The position numbers and the translations under genes are program-made. A stretch of 7,461 bases of DNA from Sulfurovum sp. bin170 (GTDB taxonomy: Bacteria > Campylobacterota > Campylobacteria > Campylobacterales > Sulfurovaceae). Shown here piece after piece: positions 1 through 5,665 of the stretch. The notes beneath the pieces were generated by a model. That model saw only the letters and a list, made by a program, of their open reading frames with translations, searched no databases and was not told where the DNA came from. Location of the stretch: NCBI RefSeq assembly GCF_010892395.1, contig NZ_JAACKB010000027.1:1-7461 (forward strand), written 5' to 3'. The stretch's first letter is position 1, and each line of letters starts with the position of its first letter.

Positions 1-180
1 ATTGATAGAAAAGGTTATGTTCGAACAACTCTTGGAAAAAAATCTATACCTTTACATAGATTATTAGTAGAGAGTTTCTTTGATTTACCAAAAGATATAG
101 ATTTTACAATTGACCATATTGATGATAATAAATTAAATAACTCTTTGGATAACTTCAAAATTATATCTAATGAGGAGAAT
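1..180 (+). other. HNH homing endonuclease domain of the intein, left-truncated
   Basis: The translated stretch reads as the HNH_3-type domain found in NUMOD4/HNH homing endonucleases. GYVRTTLG is followed by HRLLVESFF (His 55), then TIDHIDDNKLNNSLDNF (Asp 112, His 115, paired Asn near 136-141, Asn 151), and ends with ISNEENISKGW. The Asp-His pair and the asparagines are the usual metal and catalytic positions of this subtype, with Asn replacing the last His of the motif. Such domains cut the intein-less allele and promote homing. All key residues visible are intact, so the endonuclease may be active, but any NUMOD4 DNA-binding part would be upstream of the window. It lies N-terminal to the block B-like splicing motif, which is unusual. 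Confidence 0.85.
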
Positions 181-708
181 ATTTCAAAAGGTTGGACTCA
201 AACAAAAGATAAAAGAATTGAAATGTCAAGAGTAAGAAAACATCTATCTCATAACTTCAGATTAAAAGGTGACAGAAGAGACACAGAAGAGATAAATATT
301 TTTAAAATAATCATGAAAACTATACCTATCTCAGAAGTTAGAATAGGTGATTTAGTAGAGAGTTTTAATATTGAATTAGATAAGGTTCAATACAAAAAAG
401 TTGAAGCAGTTCATGAACTAGAGGTCAAAAAAGAGAATCAGATAAAAATATCTTTTAAAGATGGATATATTGTAACTTCAAAATGGCATCCTATGGCAGT
501 AAAAGGTGTGAATGGATATTTTTATAAAAGAAGTGATGAGTTAGAAATAGGTGAACTTGGAGTAAATCACAGAGGAGAAGTTGATAAAATATTATTTATA
601 GATAGTAATCCTAAAATTTCAGAAGAGTATATGGATTTGACTGTACAAGGGACAAATAATTATTTTGCTTCTACAGATAAGTCCGATAATTTTTATTTGA
701 CACATAAC
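1..708 (+). other. C-terminal portion of an intein inside NrdA
   Basis: This segment is translated in frame with NrdA but does not resemble NrdA. A splicing-domain stretch starts near 313-354 (KTIPISEVRIGDLV, typical of the strand after intein block A). It is followed by a block B-like motif at 469-495 (IVTSKWHPMAV; Ser 478 in the usual Thr position and His 487), block F at 628-672 (YMDLTVQGTNNYFAS) and block G at 691-708 (FYLTHN). The last two residues are the His and Asn required for Asn cyclisation, and Thr follows as the +1 nucleophile, so the C-terminal splice junction lies between 708 and 709. The N-terminal nucleophile is outside the window. Composition differs from the host gene: I count 29 G+C in bases 121-240 against 56 in bases 721-840. 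This fits acquisition of a mobile intein. The intein family and insertion-site name cannot be assigned from here. Confidence 0.92.
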
Positions 709-2214
709 ACAAGAAAGGGGGCGATAGCCGTATATATCGAACCTTGGCACATAGATGTAAAAGATTTCCTCGACCTAAAAAAGAACTCTGGAGAGGAGCG
801 AAGACGAGCTCACGACCTCTTTCCTGCATTGTGGCTCAATGATATATTTATGAAAAGAGTTCAAGAGGACGCTCTTTGGACGCTATTTGACCCTTATGAA
901 GTACGAGAGTTAACAGAACTTTATGGCGATGAGTTTACCAAAAGATATTTGGAACTTGAAAAGAGTGAGGGGATAACTAAGAGTATTATTTCTGCTAAAG
1001 GATTATGGAAAGATATTTTGCGAAGTTACTTTGAGACTGGGAATCCTTTCTTGACCTTTAAAGATTCAGCTAATAGGGCTAATCCTAATAAACATAATGG
1101 AATGATACGAAGTAGTAACTTATGTACAGAAATTTTTCAGAATACATCCCCAAATTATTACAAAATAAAAGTAACTTACAGCGATAAAAGTATAGACATT
1201 TTTGAAGAAGAGGAACTCATAACAGTAGATAGTGGAATGACAAAACCAGCCAAAAAAATCACAGCCCTCGACTCCATAGGTGATAAACAGGTATGGATGG
1301 TAGACAAAGAGATGACAGATGGAGATACAGCAGTATGTAATCTAGCATCTATAAACCTCTCTAAAGTCAATACAAAAGAGGATATAGCTAGAGTAGTACC
1401 CATAGCTATTAGAATGCTTGATAATGTCATAGACCTAAATTTTTATCCTCTAGCAAAAGTCAAAAAGACCAATGAGAAATCAAGAGCTATCGGTCTAGGC
1501 GTAATGGGTGAAGCACAGATGTTAGCAGAGTCCAAGATAATGTGGGGTTCGGATGAACATTTCCTAAAGATAGATGAAGTGATGGAGTCGGTAAGCTACT
1601 TTGCTATCAAATCATCATCTGATTTAGCAGTCGAGAAGGGTATCTATCCAACATTTAAAGGCTCCGAGTGGAGTCAAGGTATATTCCCTATTGATAATGC
1701 TAACAAGGAGGCGTGTAAATTAGTTGACCGTGGTGGTCTCTTTGGATACACTCATGATTGGCAAGAACTAAAAGAGAAGGTCAAAGTAGATGGTATGCGA
1801 AATGGCTATCTTATGGCTGTTGCTCCAACATCTTCTATCTCCATCTTGACAGGAACAACCCAAGCTATAGAGCCTGTATATAAACGAAAATGGTTTGAAG
1901 AGAATCTGTCAGGTATGATTCCTGTGGTTGTTCCAAATCTCTCTCCTGAAACTTGGGAGTATTACACTCCAAGTTATGACCTCAACCAAAATATATTGGT
2001 AAAAGCAGGAGCCATTCGTCAAAAATGGATAGACCAAGGGCAATCGCTCAATATCTTCTTGTCTCTTGATAAGGCTAGTGGGAAGTATCTTAATGAGATT
2101 TATATGAATGCTTGGAAGTATGGGTTGAAATCTACCTATTATCTGAGAAGTCAATCTCCTGAGGCTATGAGTGATGTAGAGGATAGAAGTCAGGAGTGCG
2201 TAGGGTGTCAATAG
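1..2214 (+). CDS. nrdA: Class Ia ribonucleoside-diphosphate reductase alpha subunit (NrdA), 5'-truncated, with in-frame intein
   Basis: The frame is open from base 1, so the gene starts upstream. NrdA reduces ribonucleoside diphosphates to deoxyribonucleotides in the cytoplasm together with the NrdB radical subunit. Bases 1-708 are intein; the extein resumes at Thr (709-711) in TRKGAIAVYIEPWH and runs 501 residues to TAG at 2212. Visible extein landmarks are NLCTEI (Asn 1117, Cys 1123, Glu 1129), matching E. coli N437/C439/E441 of the radical active site; AVCNLASINL (Cys 1336), matching redox C462; Tyr-Tyr at 2137-2142, matching the Y730/Y731 radical path; and a C-terminal Cys-x-x-Cys (2197 and 2206) that would re-reduce the active site. 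The partner cysteine, nucleotide-binding cone and N-terminus lie outside the window. About 48 residues more than in E. coli separate the two active-site cysteines. Activity should depend on protein splicing. E. coli alignments are from memory. Confidence 0.95.
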   Translation: MDRKGYVRTTLGKKSIPLHRLLVESFFDLPKDIDFTIDHIDDNKLNNSLDNFKIISNEENISKGWTQTKDKRIEMSRVRKHLSHNFRLKGDRRDTEEINIFKIIMKTIPISEVRIGDLVESFNIELDKVQYKKVEAVHELEVKKENQIKISFKDGYIVTSKWHPMAVKGVNGYFYKRSDELEIGELGVNHRGEVDKILFIDSNPKISEEYMDLTVQGTNNYFASTDKSDNFYLTHNTRKGAIAVYIEPWHIDVKDFLDLKKNSGEERRRAHDLFPALWLNDIFMKRVQEDALWTLFDPYEVRELTELYGDEFTKRYLELEKSEGITKSIISAKGLWKDILRSYFETGNPFLTFKDSANRANPNKHNGMIRSSNLCTEIFQNTSPNYYKIKVTYSDKSIDIFEEEELITVDSGMTKPAKKITALDSIGDKQVWMVDKEMTDGDTAVCNLASINLSKVNTKEDIARVVPIAIRMLDNVIDLNFYPLAKVKKTNEKSRAIGLGVMGEAQMLAESKIMWGSDEHFLKIDEVMESVSYFAIKSSSDLAVEKGIYPTFKGSEWSQGIFPIDNANKEACKLVDRGGLFGYTHDWQELKEKVKVDGMRNGYLMAVAPTSSISILTGTTQAIEPVYKRKWFEENLSGMIPVVVPNLSPETWEYYTPSYDLNQNILVKAGAIRQKWIDQGQSLNIFLSLDKASGKYLNEIYMNAWKYGLKSTYYLRSQSPEAMSDVEDRSQECVGCQ
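2192..2197 (+). promoter_or_regulatory. Ribosome binding site for the DUF523 gene, inside the nrdA 3' end
   Basis: AGGAGT lies within the last codons of nrdA, 7 bases before the GTG at 2205. It supports that GTG as the start. The in-frame GTG at 2196 overlaps the site itself and has no ribosome site of its own. The arrangement implies translational coupling to nrdA. Confidence 0.65.
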
Positions 2215-2645
2215 AGAAACTACTAATCAGCTCATGTCTAATGGGTGAAAATGTAAAGTACAATGGCAAAAATAATCTTATAGATTTAGCTCAACTTAGA
2301 GAACAATATGAGTTGATACCATTTTGTCCAGAGGTAGCAGGTGGGCTTCCTACTCCAAGACTTCCTAGTGAAATAGTTAGTTTCACTCCTCTGAAACTTA
2401 TAAACAATAAGGGGAAAGATGTCACTCATAATTTTATTATAGGTGCCAAAAAGACAGTGAATCTCGTAAAAAAAGAGGGAATAACAAAAGCTCTTCTTAA
2501 AGCCAACTCTCCATCTTGTTCATCTGCTTTTGTCTATGATGGAAGTTTTGAAAGGCAGTTGGTTAAAGGCAAGGGGATTACTACACTGTTTTTAAGAGAG
2601 ATTGGGGTTGAGGTGTTTGATGAAAACAGTAACTTTTGGTTATAA
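2205..2645 (+). CDS. DUF523 family protein, TudS-like iron-sulfur desulfidase
   Basis: The 146-residue product matches the DUF523 pattern: ISSCLMGENVKYNG near the N-terminus, FCPEVAGGLPTPRLPSE in the middle, GKDVTHNFIIGAKK, then LKANSPSCSSAFVYDG, a KGKGITTLFLREIGVEVF tail and a typical family length. Three conserved cysteines are present (Cys11, Cys41 and Cys105 counting from the 2205 start). In the characterised member TudS, three such cysteines hold a [4Fe-4S] cluster that removes sulfur from thiouracil. A role in thiolated-pyrimidine salvage or sulfur removal is therefore possible, but it is inferred from the family only. The start GTG overlaps nrdA by 10 bases with an AGGAGT ribosome site at good spacing; a GTG at 2196 would add three residues. 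Overlap with a nucleotide-metabolism gene fits a nucleobase role. No signal peptide is seen, so it is probably cytoplasmic. Confidence 0.85.
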   Translation: MSIEKLLISSCLMGENVKYNGKNNLIDLAQLREQYELIPFCPEVAGGLPTPRLPSEIVSFTPLKLINNKGKDVTHNFIIGAKKTVNLVKKEGITKALLKANSPSCSSAFVYDGSFERQLVKGKGITTLFLREIGVEVFDENSNFWL

Positions 2646-2669
2646 TCTGTTTTTAGGAGACAGCACCAT

Positions 2670-3866
2670 ATGAACCAACTACAAATAGATATAGGAAGTA
2701 CCTACTTCAAAACAAACGACAATGGAAAGATAAATCAATATTTTAGAAATTTTGATATTTCTATCCACCAAGACCTAGTGAACAACTGTTCTCAAATCCT
2801 CTCAAAGTACCAAAAAGAGGAGGTCTCCATCTGTAGCTCTGCTAATGGTGGGCTTAGTACACTTATTATTGGAGTCACTTCACTCTTTAGCCTAAAGTAT
2901 GCTACCAATATCGCTTTTAACTCTGGAATAAATATTATTGATACTATTTTGTATTCTAAAATAGATGAAGCAGTAGCTCCAGCAGAGACCATAAATGTGG
3001 TGATTGTAGTTGGTGGGATTGATGGGGTAGAGTCTAAGTTTGATGAGAAACTTATAGCCTATCTCAAAGATGTGAACTATCAAAATATTGTATATGTTGG
3101 AAATATTGAAGGTCAGAAATTTTTAGATGAAAATATAGAAAATCTGATGATACTTCAAAATATAATAGATGATAAGCTTCATATTAGAGAAGATGAACTA
3201 AAAGCCTATCTAACCAATCTATATCAGGCAGATATTACAGGTAAAGAGGATATAAAAGAGCTTTATAAATTTACCTCAAATCAGATATACTCAACACCCT
3301 ATATTGTAAACAATGCTCTGCCTAAACTCAAAACTCTTTTTGATGTAGCTGACCCATTTATTGTGATAGATATTGGTGGGGCTACTACAGATATTCACTA
3401 TAGTACTGATTTGGTGGATAATAAAAACATCTTGACAGGTAGTGGTTTTGATAGGTTGGTGTTTAAGAAGCTTGGGGTATTTAAATCTCGAGAGAGTTTG
3501 GTATTTGGGGCTAAGAGTAATGAGTTTGTCTATGAGTTGCTTGATTATCTTGGAGTAAATGAGCATATACTTGATGACTCTAGTGACAAGGCAACTGTTA
3601 CACTGATGCAACTGGCTATATTTTTAGTCCTCTATCAGGTATCTAACCACCACAATGACTATGTGAGTCTAAAATTAGAGATTCTAAATAGTATTGTGCT
3701 TACAGGTGGGGTATCCAAGGTTTTGAGTGATGAGGATATAGATAAAATTATTAGCTTTTTTTATAAGAAAATATTGAACTACAGAGAGACTCCAAATGTT
3801 ATAACCGATAGAAATTATGAGATTTGGACTTTAGGAATTGAGGAGATTCATAATGTCAGCCAATAG
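2670..3866 (+). CDS. Short GlmL/MutL-family ASKHA ATPase
   Basis: The 398-residue product has the acetate kinase/Hsp70/actin fold motifs in order: phosphate-1 loop DIGSTYFKT (residues 7-15), SSANGGL (56-62), VVGGIDG (113-119), VYVGNIEGQ (141-149), phosphate-2 loop VIDIGGATTDI (232-242) and the adenosine-loop-like VLTGGVSKV (343-351). SSANGGL and IDIGGATTD are hallmarks of the GlmL/MutL family, whose founding members are encoded with coenzyme B12-dependent glutamate mutase and are thought to act as an ATP-driven accessory or reactivase. It is somewhat shorter than the roughly 460 residues I recall for the clostridial proteins. The ATG has AGGAGA at 2655-2660 and follows the DUF523 stop by 24 bases; the 3' end overlaps the ligase gene. 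No glutamate mutase is visible, so the client is unknown. ATP binding is well supported, the biological role is not. Confidence 0.8.
   Translation: MNQLQIDIGSTYFKTNDNGKINQYFRNFDISIHQDLVNNCSQILSKYQKEEVSICSSANGGLSTLIIGVTSLFSLKYATNIAFNSGINIIDTILYSKIDEAVAPAETINVVIVVGGIDGVESKFDEKLIAYLKDVNYQNIVYVGNIEGQKFLDENIENLMILQNIIDDKLHIREDELKAYLTNLYQADITGKEDIKELYKFTSNQIYSTPYIVNNALPKLKTLFDVADPFIVIDIGGATTDIHYSTDLVDNKNILTGSGFDRLVFKKLGVFKSRESLVFGAKSNEFVYELLDYLGVNEHILDDSSDKATVTLMQLAIFLVLYQVSNHHNDYVSLKLEILNSIVLTGGVSKVLSDEDIDKIISFFYKKILNYRETPNVITDRNYEIWTLGIEEIHNVSQ
3841..3846 (+). promoter_or_regulatory. Ribosome binding site deciding the start of the AMP-ligase gene
   Basis: AGGAGA sits 6 bases before the ATG at 3853, inside the last codons of the GlmL-like gene. 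A longer in-frame reading from TTG at 3838 would begin upstream of this site, so ATG 3853 is preferred. Confidence 0.7.
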
Positions 3867-5412
3867 TATTAGAGAGCTATTAGAGATAGCAAATCAGCAA
3901 AGTCCTGATAAAATTGCACTCATAGAGAATGGGAAAAGATACAGTTACCGTGAGCTATTTACAAAAGTAAACCAACTAGCGAACTATTTTAGACAACTAG
4001 AACTAGGGCAGGGGAGTAGGGTAGGTATCTACTCAAATAAGAGTTCAGAACAGGTTATAGCTATCTTGGCTCTGCTCTCTACAGAGTATATTATTGTGCC
4101 TATTACTCGGTTTTTGAAGCCTGAGCAGGTAAAATATATTGTAAAAGATGCCTCTATAGAGACTATTATTACCGACAGAACCAAGATTAAAAATATTGAG
4201 AAGATGGGGTTTGAGGGTAGAGTTATTACATTTGAACCACTTCAAGATGAGTTGGTCTCTTTTAGAGAAATCTATAAATGTTTTAACTCAAAACAGCAAA
4301 ATAGTATAGAAAATAACTCCTCTGCTGTTATCACTTATAGTTTTGGAAGTGATGGTTCTCAAAAGGGTATTGTTATGAGTCATCAAAACCTCGTAGATGG
4401 TGCTAGAGTGGTCTCTAAATATTTAGAATTGCAAGGCAGTGATGTTATATCTGGAATGCTCTCATTTAATCTTGATTATGGACTCAATCAGATATTTTGT
4501 TCGCTATACAACCAAGCAACTTTGGCTCTACATAAATTTATCCTACCAAGTGATTTTTTTGCACATCTACTTAGAGATAGAGTAACGGTTCTAGCTCTTA
4601 TGCCTGTACATATATCAAAAATGTTTGACGAAGACCCTCATAGACTTCCTACCTCTAGTCAACTTGACCATATACGAGTTATCACATCATCAGGTGGAAA
4701 TATTACCCCAGAGATGGTAAAAAAGGTAGATAACTACTACAAACCTGCCAAATTCTACTCTATGCATGGACTCACAGAGGCTCTGCGTTCTACCTATCTT
4801 GAACCATCACAGATTCACATACGACCAACCTCTATTGGAAAAGCTATTCCCGAAGTTGAAATATATATTATCAATGAAGATGGTGAAGAGTGTAAAACCA
4901 ATGAGGTCGGTGAACTTATTCACAGGGGATGCTGTATCTACAAAGGATACTGGAATAGTGAAAAAGAGACTAAAAAAAGATTTAAAAATATCTCTATTTT
5001 GGCCAAATTAATAGAGATAAACAATCCTAATGAGATAGTAATAGCTACTGGTGATTTTGTATATAGAGATGAAGATGGATATATCTATCTTGTTGATAGA
5101 AAAGATGATATGATAAAAACCAATGGCTATAGAGTTAGCCCAAAAGAGATAGAGGGTGTAGTCTATCAAAATTTCAAAACTATTAAAGAGTGTGCCGTCT
5201 TTGGCATACCAAATAGAGATATTGAGGAGGAGATTGTCTTGGTTTATAGTGCAAAAACAAAAATGCCTAAAAATGAGATACTCTTTGAGCTAAAAAAACA
5301 TCTAGCTACCTATATGATGCCTACTATTATCGAGTATAGAGCGTCGTTGCCCCTGAACGCTTCACATCATGAGACAGTAGACAAATCTCTTCTAAAGAAT
5401 AATTTTAAATAG
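3853..5412 (+). CDS. AMP-dependent acyl ligase, exosortase A-associated-like, with degenerate A10 motif
   Basis: The 519-residue product is an ANL-superfamily adenylating enzyme. Visible core motifs are a divergent P-loop (A3) YSFGSDGSQKG at 162-172 in place of the usual YTSGSTGxPKG; A5 HGLTEA at 305-310 followed by LRSTYL; SIGKAIPEVEIYI (327-339); HRGCCIYKGYW (357-367); A7 TGD at 399-401; and A8 from DRKDDMIK to GYRVSPKEIE (415-434). The blocks LTEAxRSTYL, SIGKAIP and HRG...GYW resemble my memory of the exosortase A-associated AMP-ligases (TIGR03098), which are of similar length. The A10 region, LPLNASHHETVDKSLL (499-514), lacks the Gly-Lys pair; Glu507 falls where the catalytic Lys would be. 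The substrate is unknown, and adenylation may be weak or lost. The gene overlaps the GlmL-like gene by 14 bases, implying coupled translation. No exosortase or decarboxylase gene is seen nearby. Predicted cytoplasmic. Confidence 0.87.
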   Translation: MSANSIRELLEIANQQSPDKIALIENGKRYSYRELFTKVNQLANYFRQLELGQGSRVGIYSNKSSEQVIAILALLSTEYIIVPITRFLKPEQVKYIVKDASIETIITDRTKIKNIEKMGFEGRVITFEPLQDELVSFREIYKCFNSKQQNSIENNSSAVITYSFGSDGSQKGIVMSHQNLVDGARVVSKYLELQGSDVISGMLSFNLDYGLNQIFCSLYNQATLALHKFILPSDFFAHLLRDRVTVLALMPVHISKMFDEDPHRLPTSSQLDHIRVITSSGGNITPEMVKKVDNYYKPAKFYSMHGLTEALRSTYLEPSQIHIRPTSIGKAIPEVEIYIINEDGEECKTNEVGELIHRGCCIYKGYWNSEKETKKRFKNISILAKLIEINNPNEIVIATGDFVYRDEDGYIYLVDRKDDMIKTNGYRVSPKEIEGVVYQNFKTIKECAVFGIPNRDIEEEIVLVYSAKTKMPKNEILFELKKHLATYMMPTIIEYRASLPLNASHHETVDKSLLKNNFK

Positions 5413-5469
5413 GAGAGAGAATCTCACTCCTCCTATTCAAATAAATTGGAGTAATCCAACCTATTTAAA
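5404..5469 (+). terminator. Nested inverted repeats, possible terminator or RNA structure after the ligase gene
   Basis: The outer arms TTTAAATAGG (5404-5413) and CCTATTTAAA (5460-5469) are perfectly complementary and include the ligase stop codon (5410-5412). Inside, AATAGGAG (5408-5415) can instead pair with CTCCTATT (5430-5437), extended by GAG (5417-5419) with CTC (5427-5429) past a bulged A. A separate 5-bp stem TTGGA/TCCAA (5446-5459) closes a GTAA tetraloop. The first two folds share the same 5' arm and exclude each other. No clear T-tract follows, so a classical intrinsic terminator is not proven, but the position at the end of the gene cluster suits transcription termination or 3'-end protection. 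Confidence 0.45.
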
Positions 5470-5602
5470 CAGATAAAAATACAATACAACTTATAAAAAT
5501 TGTAATAAAAACTTACCCTTATAACTCTCATAATTATAAATTATTCTTATGAGTATTTATCTATAATATTTATTATTTTTATTAAAAATTTATAATTTTA
5601 AC

Positions 5603-5630
5603 TTTAATTTAAAACGATTCCTCTTATAAT
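5603..5630 (+). promoter_or_regulatory. Candidate promoter for sqr
   Basis: A perfect TATAAT -10 box lies at 5625-5630, 35 bases before the sqr ATG, giving an expected start site near 5637. No good TTGACA is present at the -35 position; the upstream DNA is T- and A-rich (TTTAATTTAAAA at 5603-5614). That matches the sigma-70 promoters known for Campylobacterota, where the -35 box is weak. TATAAT also occurs at 5562-5567 and 5591-5596, but only the 5625 copy gives a short conventional leader. Across the 253-base spacer 5413-5665 I see no gene and no recognisable riboswitch; bases 5521-5640 contain only 16 G+C in 120. Confidence 0.5.
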
Positions 5631-5665
5631 TGATGTAGAAAAAACCAATTTAACAAAGGAAAGCT

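Noticed and set aside
1..708. Group I intron or free-standing homing endonuclease in place of an intein
   Set aside because: The frame runs without a stop into NrdA, and intein blocks F and G with terminal His-Asn directly precede the extein Thr.
1176..1430. Reverse-strand open frame of about 84 codons inside nrdA
   Set aside because: It lies wholly within conserved nrdA codons, has no recognisable motif and no good ribosome site.
2196..2204. GTG at 2196 as start of the DUF523 protein
   Set aside because: It overlaps the AGGAGT ribosome site that fits GTG 2205 and would add three residues outside the conserved family start.
3838..3852. TTG at 3838 as start of the AMP-ligase
   Set aside because: It lies upstream of the AGGAGA site, which has proper spacing to ATG 3853.
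4766..5011. Alternative + strand frame inside the AMP-ligase gene
   Set aside because: It is out of frame with conserved ligase motifs A5-A7, which are intact in the main frame.
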